A stretch of 64,000 bases of DNA, taken from contig WASS01000016.1 in NCBI GenBank assembly GCA_009712635.1, positions 62,001 through 126,000 of the forward strand. The letters are read 5' to 3'. How positions within the stretch are numbered: the first letter of the stretch is position 1; each line of letters begins with the position of its first letter. This document shows positions 36,767-45,900 of the stretch, in pieces. A model generated the notes under the pieces. It ran no database searches, had not been told where the DNA came from, and was given only the letters and a program-made list of their open reading frames with translations. The stretch is from Hungatella sp. GTDB lineage: Bacteria > Bacillota > Clostridia > Lachnospirales > Lachnospiraceae. Made by a program: the position numbers and the translations under genes.

Positions 36767-37411
36767 ATGAGCGATTTCAGAGTTAAAACATACCCGGTGG
36801 GGCAGATTGGTACCAATTGTTATATTATTTTCCGGGAACAGTTAAAAAGGGCGATTATTGTGGATCCCGGAGATGAAGGGGAATATATTCTGGAGCAGTG
36901 CAGGATGCTGTCTGTAACACCGGAAGCCATTTTACTCACTCATGGCCACTTTGATCACATTATGGCAGTCAAAGAAATAAAACAGGCATTTCCGGAGATT
37001 GTGATTTACGCCGGAGAAAAGGAAAAAACGCTGTTAAACGATCCATCTGTGAATCTTTCCACAAACATGGGAAGACTGTGTTCCTTAGAGGCAGATCGCT
37101 ACGTGACAGATGGGGAGACCATTGATCCAGCAGGGATTTTAACTCATGTGATCGCAACTCCCGGTCATACAGAAGGCAGTGTCTGCTACTATATGAAAGA
37201 GGAAGACGTATTAATCAGCGGGGATACTCTCTTTTTAGAATCCCTGGGACGTACGGATTTTCCTACAGGAGACCAGTTAAAAATTATAAGCTCCATCAGA
37301 GGAAAGCTGTTTCCTCTTCCTGGCGATACTATGGTATATCCAGGACATGGAAGCGTTACTACCATCGGTCATGAAAAATCGTATAATCCGGTGGCATTAT
37401 ACAGAGGATAG
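36767..37411 (+). CDS. Metallo-beta-lactamase-fold hydrolase, glyoxalase II-like
   Basis: 214 aa. The metal-binding motif LTHGHFDHIMAVK (HxHxDH), the later His in TPGHTEGSVCYY, the Asp in SGDTLFLESLGRTDFPTGD and the final His in VYPGHGSVTTIGHE are all present. Many Firmicutes carry this YqgX-like protein next to hemZ, relA and hisS. The actual substrate is usually not known; glutathione is absent from most Clostridia, so a true glyoxalase II role is doubtful. RBS AGGAGAT before the ATG; hemZ follows after 9 bases. Confidence 0.88.
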   Translation: MSDFRVKTYPVGQIGTNCYIIFREQLKRAIIVDPGDEGEYILEQCRMLSVTPEAILLTHGHFDHIMAVKEIKQAFPEIVIYAGEKEKTLLNDPSVNLSTNMGRLCSLEADRYVTDGETIDPAGILTHVIATPGHTEGSVCYYMKEEDVLISGDTLFLESLGRTDFPTGDQLKIISSIRGKLFPLPGDTMVYPGHGSVTTIGHEKSYNPVALYRG

Positions 37412-37420
37412 GGAATAAAA

Positions 37421-38875
37421 ATGATAGGTTTAATATTAGATGATCAATCCTTTGAACAGGATATCAGGGAACTGCTCATGGCATTTTATCCGGGAGAACG
37501 TTTCCTTCATGAGGGGAAAACAGATGAAGAATTCCGGCTCCTTGTCCATGGTGTGACAGGAGATGATTTCTTCCGGATAAGTCTGGTAGACAAGGAGCAG
37601 GGAATAACAAAAGCATCCGAGACGAAGGTGGACTTTTCCGACCGTTTTGAAACCAAAAACCGGATAAAGCGGATGCTTTACGGTATGGCGGTAGAACTGA
37701 CCGGCAGGGAGCTGCCCTGGGGAACGCTCACCGGTATACGTCCGGTTAAAATAGCCATGACAAAACTTCTTTCCGGAAGCAGGGAAGAGGAAGTTTTTGA
37801 TTATATGAAACATACGTATTTGACCAGTGATCAGAAGGTGGACTTAAGTCTGGAAATTGCGAAAAAAGAGTTGGACCTGCTGTCTGACATTGACTATGAA
37901 AACGGATACAGCCTTTATATCGGAATTCCCTTCTGTCCCACCACCTGCCTTTACTGTTCCTTTACATCGTTTCCCATCAGCCAGTGGGAGAAACGAATGA
38001 ATGATTACCTGGAGGCACTGTTTAAAGAAATGGAGTTTACAGCCAGGCGAATGGCAGGAAAAACACTTGATACTGTGTATATAGGAGGTGGAACACCGAC
38101 TTCCCTCAGTGCAGAGCATTTGGAAACGCTGATCTCCAGGCTGAAGAATACATTTGATTTTAACGATGTAAAAGAATTTACAGTAGAAGCAGGAAGACCG
38201 GACAGCATAACACAGGAGAAGCTTGAGGTATTAAAGAAATATGGTGTAACCCGTATTTCCATAAATCCTCAGACGATGAAAGAGGAGACCCTGAAGATTA
38301 TCGGCCGCCGTCATACTGTAGAGATGGTAAAGGACCGCTTTTCATTAGCCAGATCATTGGGCTTTGACAATATTAATATGGATTTAATTATCGGACTGCC
38401 TGGGGAGGACATGGAGGATGTAAGAAGGACCATGGAAGAAATTAAAGCTCTGGGACCAGACGGCATCACCGTTCACACTCTGGCGATTAAGCGGGCAGCC
38501 CGCCTTAATATGTATAAGGAACAATACGGAGATTTGAAAATCACCGGAACCCAGGAGATGGTGGATGTAACGGCAGCCTATGCCCGGAGCATGGGACAGG
38601 AGCCTTACTACCTCTACCGCCAGAAAAATATGGCTGGTAACTTTGAGAATGTGGGATATTCAGCGCCTGGAAAAGCCTGTATCTACAACATCCTCATTAT
38701 GGAGGAGAAGCAGACCATAGCAGCCTGCGGTGCGGGAACTACCACAAAAGTTGTTTTTCCATCGGAGAACCGGCTGGAGAGGGTGGAAAATGTGAAAGAT
38801 GTGGAGCAGTACATCGCCCGAATCGATGAAATGATAGAAAGAAAAGAAAAAATGCTTGCAAAATCAGAAATGTAA
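37421..38875 (+). CDS. hemZ: Coproporphyrinogen dehydrogenase-like radical SAM protein HemZ
   Basis: 484 aa. The radical SAM cluster motif CPTTCLYC (Cys-x3-Cys-x2-Cys) is at about residues 174-181, with the SAM-binding GGGTPTSLSAEHL following. An N-terminal ~160-residue extension without a cluster matches B. subtilis HemZ rather than HemN/HemW. The C-terminal segment PYYLYRQKNMAGNFENVGYSAPGKACIYNI is typical of HemZ. The gene cluster relA-MBL-hemZ-hisS-aspS is common in Clostridia. No other heme genes lie in the window, so a role other than anaerobic coproporphyrinogen oxidation is possible. Confidence 0.9.
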   Translation: MIGLILDDQSFEQDIRELLMAFYPGERFLHEGKTDEEFRLLVHGVTGDDFFRISLVDKEQGITKASETKVDFSDRFETKNRIKRMLYGMAVELTGRELPWGTLTGIRPVKIAMTKLLSGSREEEVFDYMKHTYLTSDQKVDLSLEIAKKELDLLSDIDYENGYSLYIGIPFCPTTCLYCSFTSFPISQWEKRMNDYLEALFKEMEFTARRMAGKTLDTVYIGGGTPTSLSAEHLETLISRLKNTFDFNDVKEFTVEAGRPDSITQEKLEVLKKYGVTRISINPQTMKEETLKIIGRRHTVEMVKDRFSLARSLGFDNINMDLIIGLPGEDMEDVRRTMEEIKALGPDGITVHTLAIKRAARLNMYKEQYGDLKITGTQEMVDVTAAYARSMGQEPYYLYRQKNMAGNFENVGYSAPGKACIYNILIMEEKQTIAACGAGTTTKVVFPSENRLERVENVKDVEQYIARIDEMIERKEKMLAKSEM

Positions 38876-38943
38876 TTTAAAATAGAAAGCATGATTTGCG
38901 ATTTCCAGGAAAGATAGAAAATATAAAAAACGGAGTGAAAAAA

Positions 38944-40212
38944 ATGTCATTAAAAAAGAAACCGGTTACCGGAATGAAGGACATACTCCCTGCGGAAATG
39001 CAGGTGCGGGAATATGTAATGAACCAGATTCGGGAGACATACGGCGGATTTGGATTTAATTCCATTGAAACTCCCTGTGTAGAACACATTGAGAACTTAA
39101 GCAGCAAACAGGGCGGCGACAATGAAAAACTGATTTTCAAGATTATGAAGCGGGGAGAAAAACTGAATCTGGAAGCAGCGCAGATGGAGAATGATCTGGT
39201 TGACAGCGGTCTTCGTTATGATCTGACAGTTCCCCTTTCCAGATATTATTCCAACAATGCGGCAGTTTTACCAGCTCCTTTTAAATCTCTTCAGATGGGA
39301 AGTGTATGGAGAGCAGACCGCCCCCAGAGAGGACGTTTCAGACAGTTCGTCCAGTGCGACATCGATATCCTTGGAGATCCCACCAGACTGGCGGAGATCG
39401 AACTGATTCTTGCGACGACCACACTCCTTGGAAAGATTGGATTTAAAGGATATACGGTAAGAATTAATGACCGTAATATCTTAAAGGGAATGGCGGCTCA
39501 CTGCGGATTTTCAGAAGAATCTTACGATCAGGTTTTTATTATTCTTGATAAGATGGACAAGATTGGTATGGATGGCGTTGCTGGTGAGTTAAAAGAAGCT
39601 GGTTATCCAGAGGAGAACATTAAAAACTATTTGTCCCTGTTTGAGACAGTAACCAGAGACGCTTCCGGTGTCAGAAGCTTAAAGGAAGCATTAAAAGATG
39701 CCATGGATCCGGAACAGGCAGAGAATCTGGCAGCTATTATTGACAGCGTGAGTGCAATTACCACCAGCCAGTTTAAGATCGAATTTGATCCCACTCTGGT
39801 ACGTGGAATGTCCTACTATACAGGAACCATCTTCGAGATTCTGGTAGACGGCTTCCCAGGTTCCGTAGGCGGAGGCGGCCGTTATGACAAGATGATCGGC
39901 AAATTCACTGGTATGGATACTCCTGCGTGCGGATTTTCCATTGGTTTTGAGCGGATCATCACCATTCTTATGGAAGAAGGGTTTACAGTACCTGGCAGTG
40001 AAGAACGGTTTGCATTCCTGATTGAAAAGGGTGTGAGCGATGCGGTCATGAATGAAGCAGTGAAAGAGGCCATGAATGAGCGCGCCAAAGGTAAGACAGT
40101 CCTGGTATCTCAGATGAATAAAAATAAAAAGTTCCAGAAGGAAAGCCTTATAAAAGAAGGGTATACTCAGTTTAAGGAATTTTATAAAGAGGCACTGAAG
40201 GAAACGAATTAG
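38944..40212 (+). CDS. hisS: Histidyl-tRNA synthetase
   Basis: Class II aminoacyl-tRNA synthetase. 422 aa from the ATG at 38944 (GGAGTG seven bases upstream; the earlier Met at 38896 has no RBS). Motif 1 lies in the N-terminal GMKDILPAEMQVREYV region; motif 2 is LQMGSVWRADRPQRGRFRQFVQCDIDILG; the His-specific LVRGMSYYTGTIFEI and motif 3 ACGFSIGFERI follow; the C-terminal anticodon-binding domain ends the protein. aspS follows after 9 bases. No T-box is visible in the short upstream gap. Confidence 0.96.
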   Translation: MSLKKKPVTGMKDILPAEMQVREYVMNQIRETYGGFGFNSIETPCVEHIENLSSKQGGDNEKLIFKIMKRGEKLNLEAAQMENDLVDSGLRYDLTVPLSRYYSNNAAVLPAPFKSLQMGSVWRADRPQRGRFRQFVQCDIDILGDPTRLAEIELILATTTLLGKIGFKGYTVRINDRNILKGMAAHCGFSEESYDQVFIILDKMDKIGMDGVAGELKEAGYPEENIKNYLSLFETVTRDASGVRSLKEALKDAMDPEQAENLAAIIDSVSAITTSQFKIEFDPTLVRGMSYYTGTIFEILVDGFPGSVGGGGRYDKMIGKFTGMDTPACGFSIGFERIITILMEEGFTVPGSEERFAFLIEKGVSDAVMNEAVKEAMNERAKGKTVLVSQMNKNKKFQKESLIKEGYTQFKEFYKEALKETN

Positions 40213-40221
40213 GAGGAAATT

Positions 40222-42018
40222 ATGGCAGAGTCAATGTTGGGTTTAAAAAGATCCCATAGATGTACGGAAGTTACAGCAGCCTGTGCAGGAAATGAAGTTA
40301 CAGTAATGGGCTGGGTTCAGAAAAGCAGAAATAAGGGCGGAATTATTTTCGTTGATTTAAGAGACCGTTCCGGAATACTGCAGATCATCTTCGAAGAAAG
40401 TGATTGCGGAGCAGAGAATTTTGCAAAAGCTGAAAAACTGAGAAGTGAGTTTGTTATCGCTGTAACCGGCGTGGTAGAGAACCGCTCAGGCGGTGTGAAT
40501 GAGAATCTGGCGACTGGTGCCATTGAAGTGCGTGCCAAGAGCCTGAGAATTCTCTCAGAATCTGAGACTCCTCCTTTCCCGGTTGAGGAAAACAGCAAAA
40601 CAAAAGAAGAACTGAGACTGAAATACCGTTATCTGGATTTAAGAAGACCGGACATTCAGAAAAATATCATGATCAGAAGCCAGGTTGCTACCTTAACAAG
40701 AGCATTTCTGGCAGAAGAAGGCTTTTTAGAGATTGAGACTCCGACTCTTATAAAGAGCACACCGGAAGGTGCAAGAGATTATCTGGTGCCAAGCCGTGTT
40801 CATCCTGGTTCCTTTTATGCTCTTCCCCAGTCTCCCCAGCTTTTTAAACAGTTGCTTATGTGCTCTGGCTATGACCGTTATTTCCAGCTGGCAAGATGCT
40901 ACCGTGACGAAGATTTACGTGCAGACAGACAGCCGGAATTTACACAGATCGATATGGAGCTGTCCTTTGTAGATGTGGAAGATGTACTGGCAGTTAATGA
41001 GAGACTGTTAAAAAAGCTGTTTAAGGAAATCTGTAATTTCGATCTGGAGCTTCCCATCACACGTATGACCTGGAGAGAAGCCATGGACCGTTTTGGTTCT
41101 GATAAGCCGGATATGCGTTTTGGAATGGAACTGAAAAACGTGTCTGAGGTTGTAAGGGATACCGAGTTTGCTGTATTTAAAGGAGCTTTAGAAAACGGTG
41201 GATCTGTCCGGGGTATTAATGCAAAAGGACAGGCGGCCATGCCAAGGAAAAAGATCGATGCTCTTGTGGATTATGCGAAGGGCTTCGGTGCAAAAGGTCT
41301 TGCTTATCTGGCAGTAAACGAAGATGGAACTTACAAATGTTCCTTCTCCAAATTTATGTCAGAAGAAGAGCTTAAGACACTGGCAGACGCCATGGATGGA
41401 CAGCCAGGAGATCTTCTTTTATTTGCTGCAGACAGAGACAAGGTTGTCTTTGACGTACTGGGTAACCTTCGTCTGGAGCTGGCAAGACAGTTAGAACTCT
41501 TAAAGAAGGATGTATTTAAATTCTTATGGGTAACTGAATTCCCGTTACTTGAGTATTCCGAGGAACAGGGACGCTTTACAGCCATGCACCACCCATTTAC
41601 CATGCCTATGGAAGAAGACTGGGCTCTGATCGATACTAATCCGGGGGCTGTACGCGCCAAAGCTTATGATATCGTGTTAAACGGTACAGAGTTAGGCGGC
41701 GGATCTGTCCGTATCCACCAGGGGGATATTCAGTCAAAGATGTTTGAAGTACTGGGCTTTACCAAAGAGCAGGCAAATGAGCAGTTCGGCTTCCTGTTAG
41801 ATGCATTTAAATACGGTGTACCGCCTCACGCAGGTCTGGCTTATGGTCTTGACCGCGTAATCATGCTGATGGTTGGGGCAGACAGTATCCGTGACGTAAT
41901 TGCATTCCCGAAAGTAAAAGATGCCTCCTGCTTAATGTCTGAGGCACCGGCTCCGGTGGATCCAAAACAGCTGGAAGATCTTGGAATTAAAGTGAGTGAA
42001 GAAACAGATTCTGAATAA
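40222..42018 (+). CDS. aspS: Aspartyl-tRNA synthetase (bacterial type)
   Basis: Class II synthetase, 598 aa as usual for the bacterial AspRS. N-terminal OB-fold anticodon domain (GWVQKSRNKGGIIFVDLRDRSGILQIIF), catalytic motif 1 in RSQVATLTRAFLAEEGFLEIETPTL, motif 2 FQLARCYRDEDLRADRQPEFTQIDMELSF, the bacterial GAD insert around residues 290-420, and motif 3 GLAYGLDRVIMLMVG. RBS AGGAGG. Whether it is discriminating or also charges Asn-tRNA cannot be decided without gatCAB. Terminator follows. Confidence 0.97.
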   Translation: MAESMLGLKRSHRCTEVTAACAGNEVTVMGWVQKSRNKGGIIFVDLRDRSGILQIIFEESDCGAENFAKAEKLRSEFVIAVTGVVENRSGGVNENLATGAIEVRAKSLRILSESETPPFPVEENSKTKEELRLKYRYLDLRRPDIQKNIMIRSQVATLTRAFLAEEGFLEIETPTLIKSTPEGARDYLVPSRVHPGSFYALPQSPQLFKQLLMCSGYDRYFQLARCYRDEDLRADRQPEFTQIDMELSFVDVEDVLAVNERLLKKLFKEICNFDLELPITRMTWREAMDRFGSDKPDMRFGMELKNVSEVVRDTEFAVFKGALENGGSVRGINAKGQAAMPRKKIDALVDYAKGFGAKGLAYLAVNEDGTYKCSFSKFMSEEELKTLADAMDGQPGDLLLFAADRDKVVFDVLGNLRLELARQLELLKKDVFKFLWVTEFPLLEYSEEQGRFTAMHHPFTMPMEEDWALIDTNPGAVRAKAYDIVLNGTELGGGSVRIHQGDIQSKMFEVLGFTKEQANEQFGFLLDAFKYGVPPHAGLAYGLDRVIMLMVGADSIRDVIAFPKVKDASCLMSEAPAPVDPKQLEDLGIKVSEETDSE

Positions 42019-42030
42019 ATAAATTACAAA

Positions 42031-42072
42031 CCTCTCTGTAAAGCGAATAAGCTAAGACAGAGAGGTTTTTTT
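42031..42072 (+). terminator. Intrinsic terminator of hisS-aspS
   Basis: CCTCTCTGT (42031-42039) / ACAGAGAGG (42057-42065), then seven T. Confidence 0.9.
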
Positions 42073-42181
42073 GTGAAATAAAGTATCAGATAAAAGGAAA
42101 ATATTAACAAAATAATATGGAAATTTTACATTGATCTGATATAATATAGGAAAAAGCATATGTTAAAGGAGGATTCAAGCA

Positions 42182-44011
42182 ATGAAAGGAAGTACAAAAA
42201 GAAGGTTTCTGTCTCTTTGCCTGTCCGTACTCATGGTTTTGTCCCTTGCCACAGGTTTATCGTTTCCGGCCAGGGCTGCAGATCAGGATATTGTGATTCT
42301 GTATACCAATGACGTTCACTGCGGCATTGATGAAAAGATCGGTTATGCAGGTCTTTCTCTTTATAAAAAAGAGATGAAAGCCCAGACGCCCTATGTGACT
42401 CTGATTGATGCCGGTGATGCAATACAGGGAGCTCCCATCGGAACGCTTTCTGACGGCGGATACATCATTGACATTATGAATCAGGTCGGATATGATTTTG
42501 CCGTACCGGGCAATCATGAATATGATTACGGTATGCCCCGCTTTTTAGAACTGGCAGGCAAATTAAGCTGTGGATACTATTCCAGCAACTTTATGGATTT
42601 AAAGACCAATACTCCAGTGTTTGCTCCTTATAAGATGTTTACATACGGAAATACAAAAGTTGCCCTGGTAGGCGCAACCACACCGGAGAGCTTTACCAAG
42701 TCAACACCCGCCTACTTCCAGGATGGAAGCGGCAATTATATTTATGGTTTCTGCGAAGATGAAACAGGAAAGAAGCTTTACGATCAGATTCAACAGTCTG
42801 TTAACAGTGCCAGAACAGAAGGTGCACAGTACGTTATTTTAGTGGGTCATCTGGGGGAAAACGGCACGACTGACCGATGGACTTCTGACAGTGTAATAAA
42901 GAATACAAATGGAATTGATGCATTAATTGACGGCCACTCTCATGAAGAATACTCGAAAAATATAAAGAATAAAGATGGTAAGGACGTGCTCCTTACCCAG
43001 ACAGGAACTAAATTAAAGAATATCGGAAAGCTGACCATACGTCCTGACGGTTCTCTTGCCAGTGAGTTAGTAGCTGAAGTTCCTGCAGGTGCAGTATCCA
43101 GCACCTATACCGTACAAAAAGGCGATTCCTTAAGCCGTATTGCAAAAAGAGAATTAGGCTCTTTTGACCGCTGGAGAGAAATTTATAATGCAAACAGGGA
43201 CAAGATTAAAGATCCAAACGTTCTTACTCTGGGAAGCCAGCTGGTGGTTCCTGGTAAAACAGCAGTATCCAAGGATGGAAAAGCCCTGGATTATGATACA
43301 GACCAGTTTATTAAGCACATTCAGGCACAGTATAATGAATCCTTAAAAGTCGTATTGGGACATACTGATGTGGAACTGACTATCAACAATCCTGCTACAG
43401 GGGAACGGGCTGTCAGAAGCGGAGAAACCAACTTAGGTGATCTCTGTGCAGATGCATACCGCCAGGTACTTGGAGCAGATATCGGTATCGTAAATGGCGG
43501 CGGTGTCCGTTCAGGCATTAAACCAGGAAATATCACATACAACGATACTCTTACCGTACATCCTTTTGGCAACATGGGCTGCGTGGCAGAAGTTACCGGA
43601 CAGCAAATTAAGGATGCCCTTGAGATGGCTTCCCGTAATTACCCCAAGGAAAGCGGTGGCTTTTTACAGGTATCAGGGTTAAAATATACCATTAAAACCT
43701 CAGTTCCATCCAGTGTACAGGTAGATGAAAAAGGTAACTTTGTAAAAGTCGCAGGAGCATACCGGGTAGCAGATATTATGATTGGAGATTCTCCTCTTGA
43801 TACATCCAAAGTTTATACCGTAGCTTCTCACAATTACATGTTAAAGATGGCTGGTGATGGTATGACGATGTTTAAAAACAGCAAAGTAATCCGTGACGAT
43901 GTAATGACAGATGTGGATATTCTTTCGGCTTTCATCCGCAATAACTTAGGCGGAAATGTAGGGGCTGATTATGCAAATCCGGCAGGACAGGGAAGAATCA
44001 CGATTCAGTAA
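42182..44011 (+). CDS. Secreted 5'-nucleotidase with internal LysM domain
   Basis: 609 aa, exported. Signal peptide: basic MKGSTKRRF, hydrophobic core, cleavage likely after PARAA near residue 33. Metallophosphatase domain (about 36-300): TNDVHCGID, IDAGDAIQG, VPGNHEYDYG, VGHLGENG and DGHSHEEYS supply the two-metal site. A LysM domain lies at about 307-357 (YTVQKGDSLSRIAKRELGSFDRWREIYNAN...LVVPG). The 5_nucleotid_C domain follows (about 385-600), with SGETNLGDLCADAYRQ and IVNGGGVRSGI. LysM between the two domains instead of at an end is unusual and would tether the enzyme to peptidoglycan. A -10 TATAAT lies at 42140. RBS AAAGGAGG. Terminator follows. Confidence 0.9.
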   Translation: MKGSTKRRFLSLCLSVLMVLSLATGLSFPARAADQDIVILYTNDVHCGIDEKIGYAGLSLYKKEMKAQTPYVTLIDAGDAIQGAPIGTLSDGGYIIDIMNQVGYDFAVPGNHEYDYGMPRFLELAGKLSCGYYSSNFMDLKTNTPVFAPYKMFTYGNTKVALVGATTPESFTKSTPAYFQDGSGNYIYGFCEDETGKKLYDQIQQSVNSARTEGAQYVILVGHLGENGTTDRWTSDSVIKNTNGIDALIDGHSHEEYSKNIKNKDGKDVLLTQTGTKLKNIGKLTIRPDGSLASELVAEVPAGAVSSTYTVQKGDSLSRIAKRELGSFDRWREIYNANRDKIKDPNVLTLGSQLVVPGKTAVSKDGKALDYDTDQFIKHIQAQYNESLKVVLGHTDVELTINNPATGERAVRSGETNLGDLCADAYRQVLGADIGIVNGGGVRSGIKPGNITYNDTLTVHPFGNMGCVAEVTGQQIKDALEMASRNYPKESGGFLQVSGLKYTIKTSVPSSVQVDEKGNFVKVAGAYRVADIMIGDSPLDTSKVYTVASHNYMLKMAGDGMTMFKNSKVIRDDVMTDVDILSAFIRNNLGGNVGADYANPAGQGRITIQ

Positions 44012-44040
44012 ACTGATAAACTTAAAGTAATAAAATCATG

Positions 44041-44099
44041 CGCCCTGCCCGGGGTTTTTCCTGCTACATCAACAGGAGAGATCCGGACAGGGCGTGTTT
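44041..44099 (+). terminator. Terminator after the 5'-nucleotidase gene
   Basis: CGCCCTG-C-CCGG (44041-44052) / CCGG-A-CAGGGCG (44083-44094) with an inner CCTG/CAGG hairpin, then TGTTTG. Long GC-rich stem, short U-tract. Confidence 0.65.
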
Positions 44100-44169
44100 G
44101 TCTGCAAATATAAGAAATTTATGATACAATAGATTCAAATAATAAAATAAGAATCACAGGAGATAAAAA

Positions 44170-44697
44170 ATGTTAATCAGAGAACCACAGAAGCGCTTTG
44201 AAGAAATATATGCCATTTACCAGGAGTCATTTATAGATCAGGAAAGACGTACAAAGGAAAGCCAGAAACTTGTGTTTGACAACCCTGCCTATCATACCCT
44301 AGTAGTGGAAGAAGATGGGAAAATTATGGCGTTTCTGGGATACTGGGATTTGCCTGGCTGTGCCTTTTTTGAGCATTTGGCAACTGCAAAGATTTCAAGA
44401 GGAAAGGGCTATGGCAAACTTCTGATCGAAGAAGCAGTGAAAGAAATAAAAAAGCCTGTATTTTTGGAAATTGAGCCTGTGACGGAGGAAAATCCCGCAA
44501 CAGGAAAAAGGGCAGTGTTTTATGAACGGTTGGGATTTTATGTCAATCATTTTTACTATGAGCAGATGCCGTTAAAACCCCAGGACAGTCCGATGCAGTT
44601 ATGGGTTACAAGTTATGGAAAACCATTTACTGAGGAGGATTTTATGCCTTATAAGAAAGAGATTTATGAAATGGTATACGGAGTCAATCTTTCATAA
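44170..44697 (+). CDS. GNAT-family N-acetyltransferase
   Basis: 175 aa, GNAT fold. The acetyl-CoA loop reads FEHLATAKISRGKGYGKLLIEEAV (R/Q-x-x-G-x-G/A type, RGKGYG), followed by PVFLEIEPVTEENPATGKRAVFYERLGFYVNHFYY, which is the beta-strand 5 region. RBS AGGAGAT before the ATG at 44170. It stands between the 5'-nucleotidase and the glycosyltransferase pair with no overlap. Substrate unknown. Confidence 0.85.
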   Translation: MLIREPQKRFEEIYAIYQESFIDQERRTKESQKLVFDNPAYHTLVVEEDGKIMAFLGYWDLPGCAFFEHLATAKISRGKGYGKLLIEEAVKEIKKPVFLEIEPVTEENPATGKRAVFYERLGFYVNHFYYEQMPLKPQDSPMQLWVTSYGKPFTEEDFMPYKKEIYEMVYGVNLS

Positions 44698-44790
44698 ATA
44701 AACCGGATTGTCTTTTTTTTATCACGGGACAGACTGTTTTTGCATATATTGTATCTAGCAATCAGAATATTCTAAAAGGAGATGGTTTGA

Positions 44791-45900
44791 TTGAACCGAT
44801 ATAAGATATGCGTTTATGCAATCAGCAAGAATGAAGAACAGTTTGTAGACCGGTGGATGGATGCGGTATCGGAAGCCGACGAAGTGATTGTCACTGATAC
44901 AGGCTCTACAGACGGCACTGTTGAAAAGCTCAGAGCCAGGGGGGCGACTGTATATGAGGAAACCATTTTCCCATGGAGATTTGACACAGCGCGAAACGTT
45001 GCTCTTAATCATGTGCCTGAAGATGCAGATATCTGCGTATCCAATGATTTAGATGAAGTATTTATACCGGGCTGGAGAAAAATCTTAGAGTCTGCCTGGA
45101 AACCGGAACAGACCCGTGCCAGGTATTTATTCACATTTTCCTTAAATTCAGACGGAACACCAAAGAAGCAATATCCCATGGAAAAGATCCATAAACGCCA
45201 TGGATACCGCTGGATTCATCCAGTTCATGAAATATTGGAGTATAATGGATCAGAACCGGAAAAATCAAATTGGGTGTCGGGACTTGTATTAAATCATTAC
45301 CCGGATAATTCAAAACCCAGATCCCAGTATCTGCCCCTTCTGGAGTTATCCGTAAAAGAAAATCCCTTTGATGACAGGGCCACGTTCTGGCTAGGCAGAG
45401 AATATGTATACCATGGAGATTATGACCAGGCCATACAGACACTAAGTAAACATCTTTCCATGCCCACCGCCAGCTGGCTGGAGGAACGTAGTGCCTCTAT
45501 GCGCTTTATTGCTCATGCCTATGCTGAAAAGGGCAATAAAAGAGAAGAACTTGTCTGGCTGTACCGGGCGCTTGCAGAATGTCCGGAGGTGAGAGAACCT
45601 TATCTTGCTTTAGCAAAATTCGGATATCTGGAATCCAATTGGGCCTTAAGCTTTGCCATGGCTCAAAAGGGGCTGACAATTACGGAAAGCACGGGAAGCT
45701 ATCTGGTAGACCCGGCAAGCTGGGGATATGCATTATATGATTATGCTGCAATCAGCGCTTACCGGCTTGGAATGTATGAAACAGCCGAAAGGTATGCAGA
45801 ACAGGCTTTAAAAACAGACCCGGAAAATAAAAGGCTTCAAAGCAATCTTCTGCTGATTCAGCAAAAGAGCAGAAAACCGGCAGCTAAGGAGGAATCCTGA
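44791..45900 (+). CDS. GT2-family glycosyltransferase with TPR-like C-terminus, copy A
   Basis: 369 aa starting at a TTG (44791) eight bases after AGGAGA; no ATG is available near the start of the domain. N-terminal GT-A domain: ICVYAISKNEEQFVDRWMD, VTDTGSTDGTVEKL and a DLDE metal motif (86-89), then WRWIHPVHEIL-like acceptor elements. From about residue 190 the protein has repeated helical pairs resembling TPRs (WLGREYVYHGDYDQAIQTLSKHL, ASMRFIAHAYAEKGNKREELVWLYRALAECP). The next gene is a close paralogue and overlaps by one base. GT2-TPR proteins of this design often act on proteins or surface glycans; a third relative lies beside flagellin at 56.7 kb. Acceptor unknown. Confidence 0.83.
   Translation: MNRYKICVYAISKNEEQFVDRWMDAVSEADEVIVTDTGSTDGTVEKLRARGATVYEETIFPWRFDTARNVALNHVPEDADICVSNDLDEVFIPGWRKILESAWKPEQTRARYLFTFSLNSDGTPKKQYPMEKIHKRHGYRWIHPVHEILEYNGSEPEKSNWVSGLVLNHYPDNSKPRSQYLPLLELSVKENPFDDRATFWLGREYVYHGDYDQAIQTLSKHLSMPTASWLEERSASMRFIAHAYAEKGNKREELVWLYRALAECPEVREPYLALAKFGYLESNWALSFAMAQKGLTITESTGSYLVDPASWGYALYDYAAISAYRLGMYETAERYAEQALKTDPENKRLQSNLLLIQQKSRKPAAKEES

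Noticed and set aside
38876-38943. Possible T-box before hisS-aspS
   Set aside because: The gap is only about 70 bases and has no GGTGG-ACCGCG T-box sequence or terminator.
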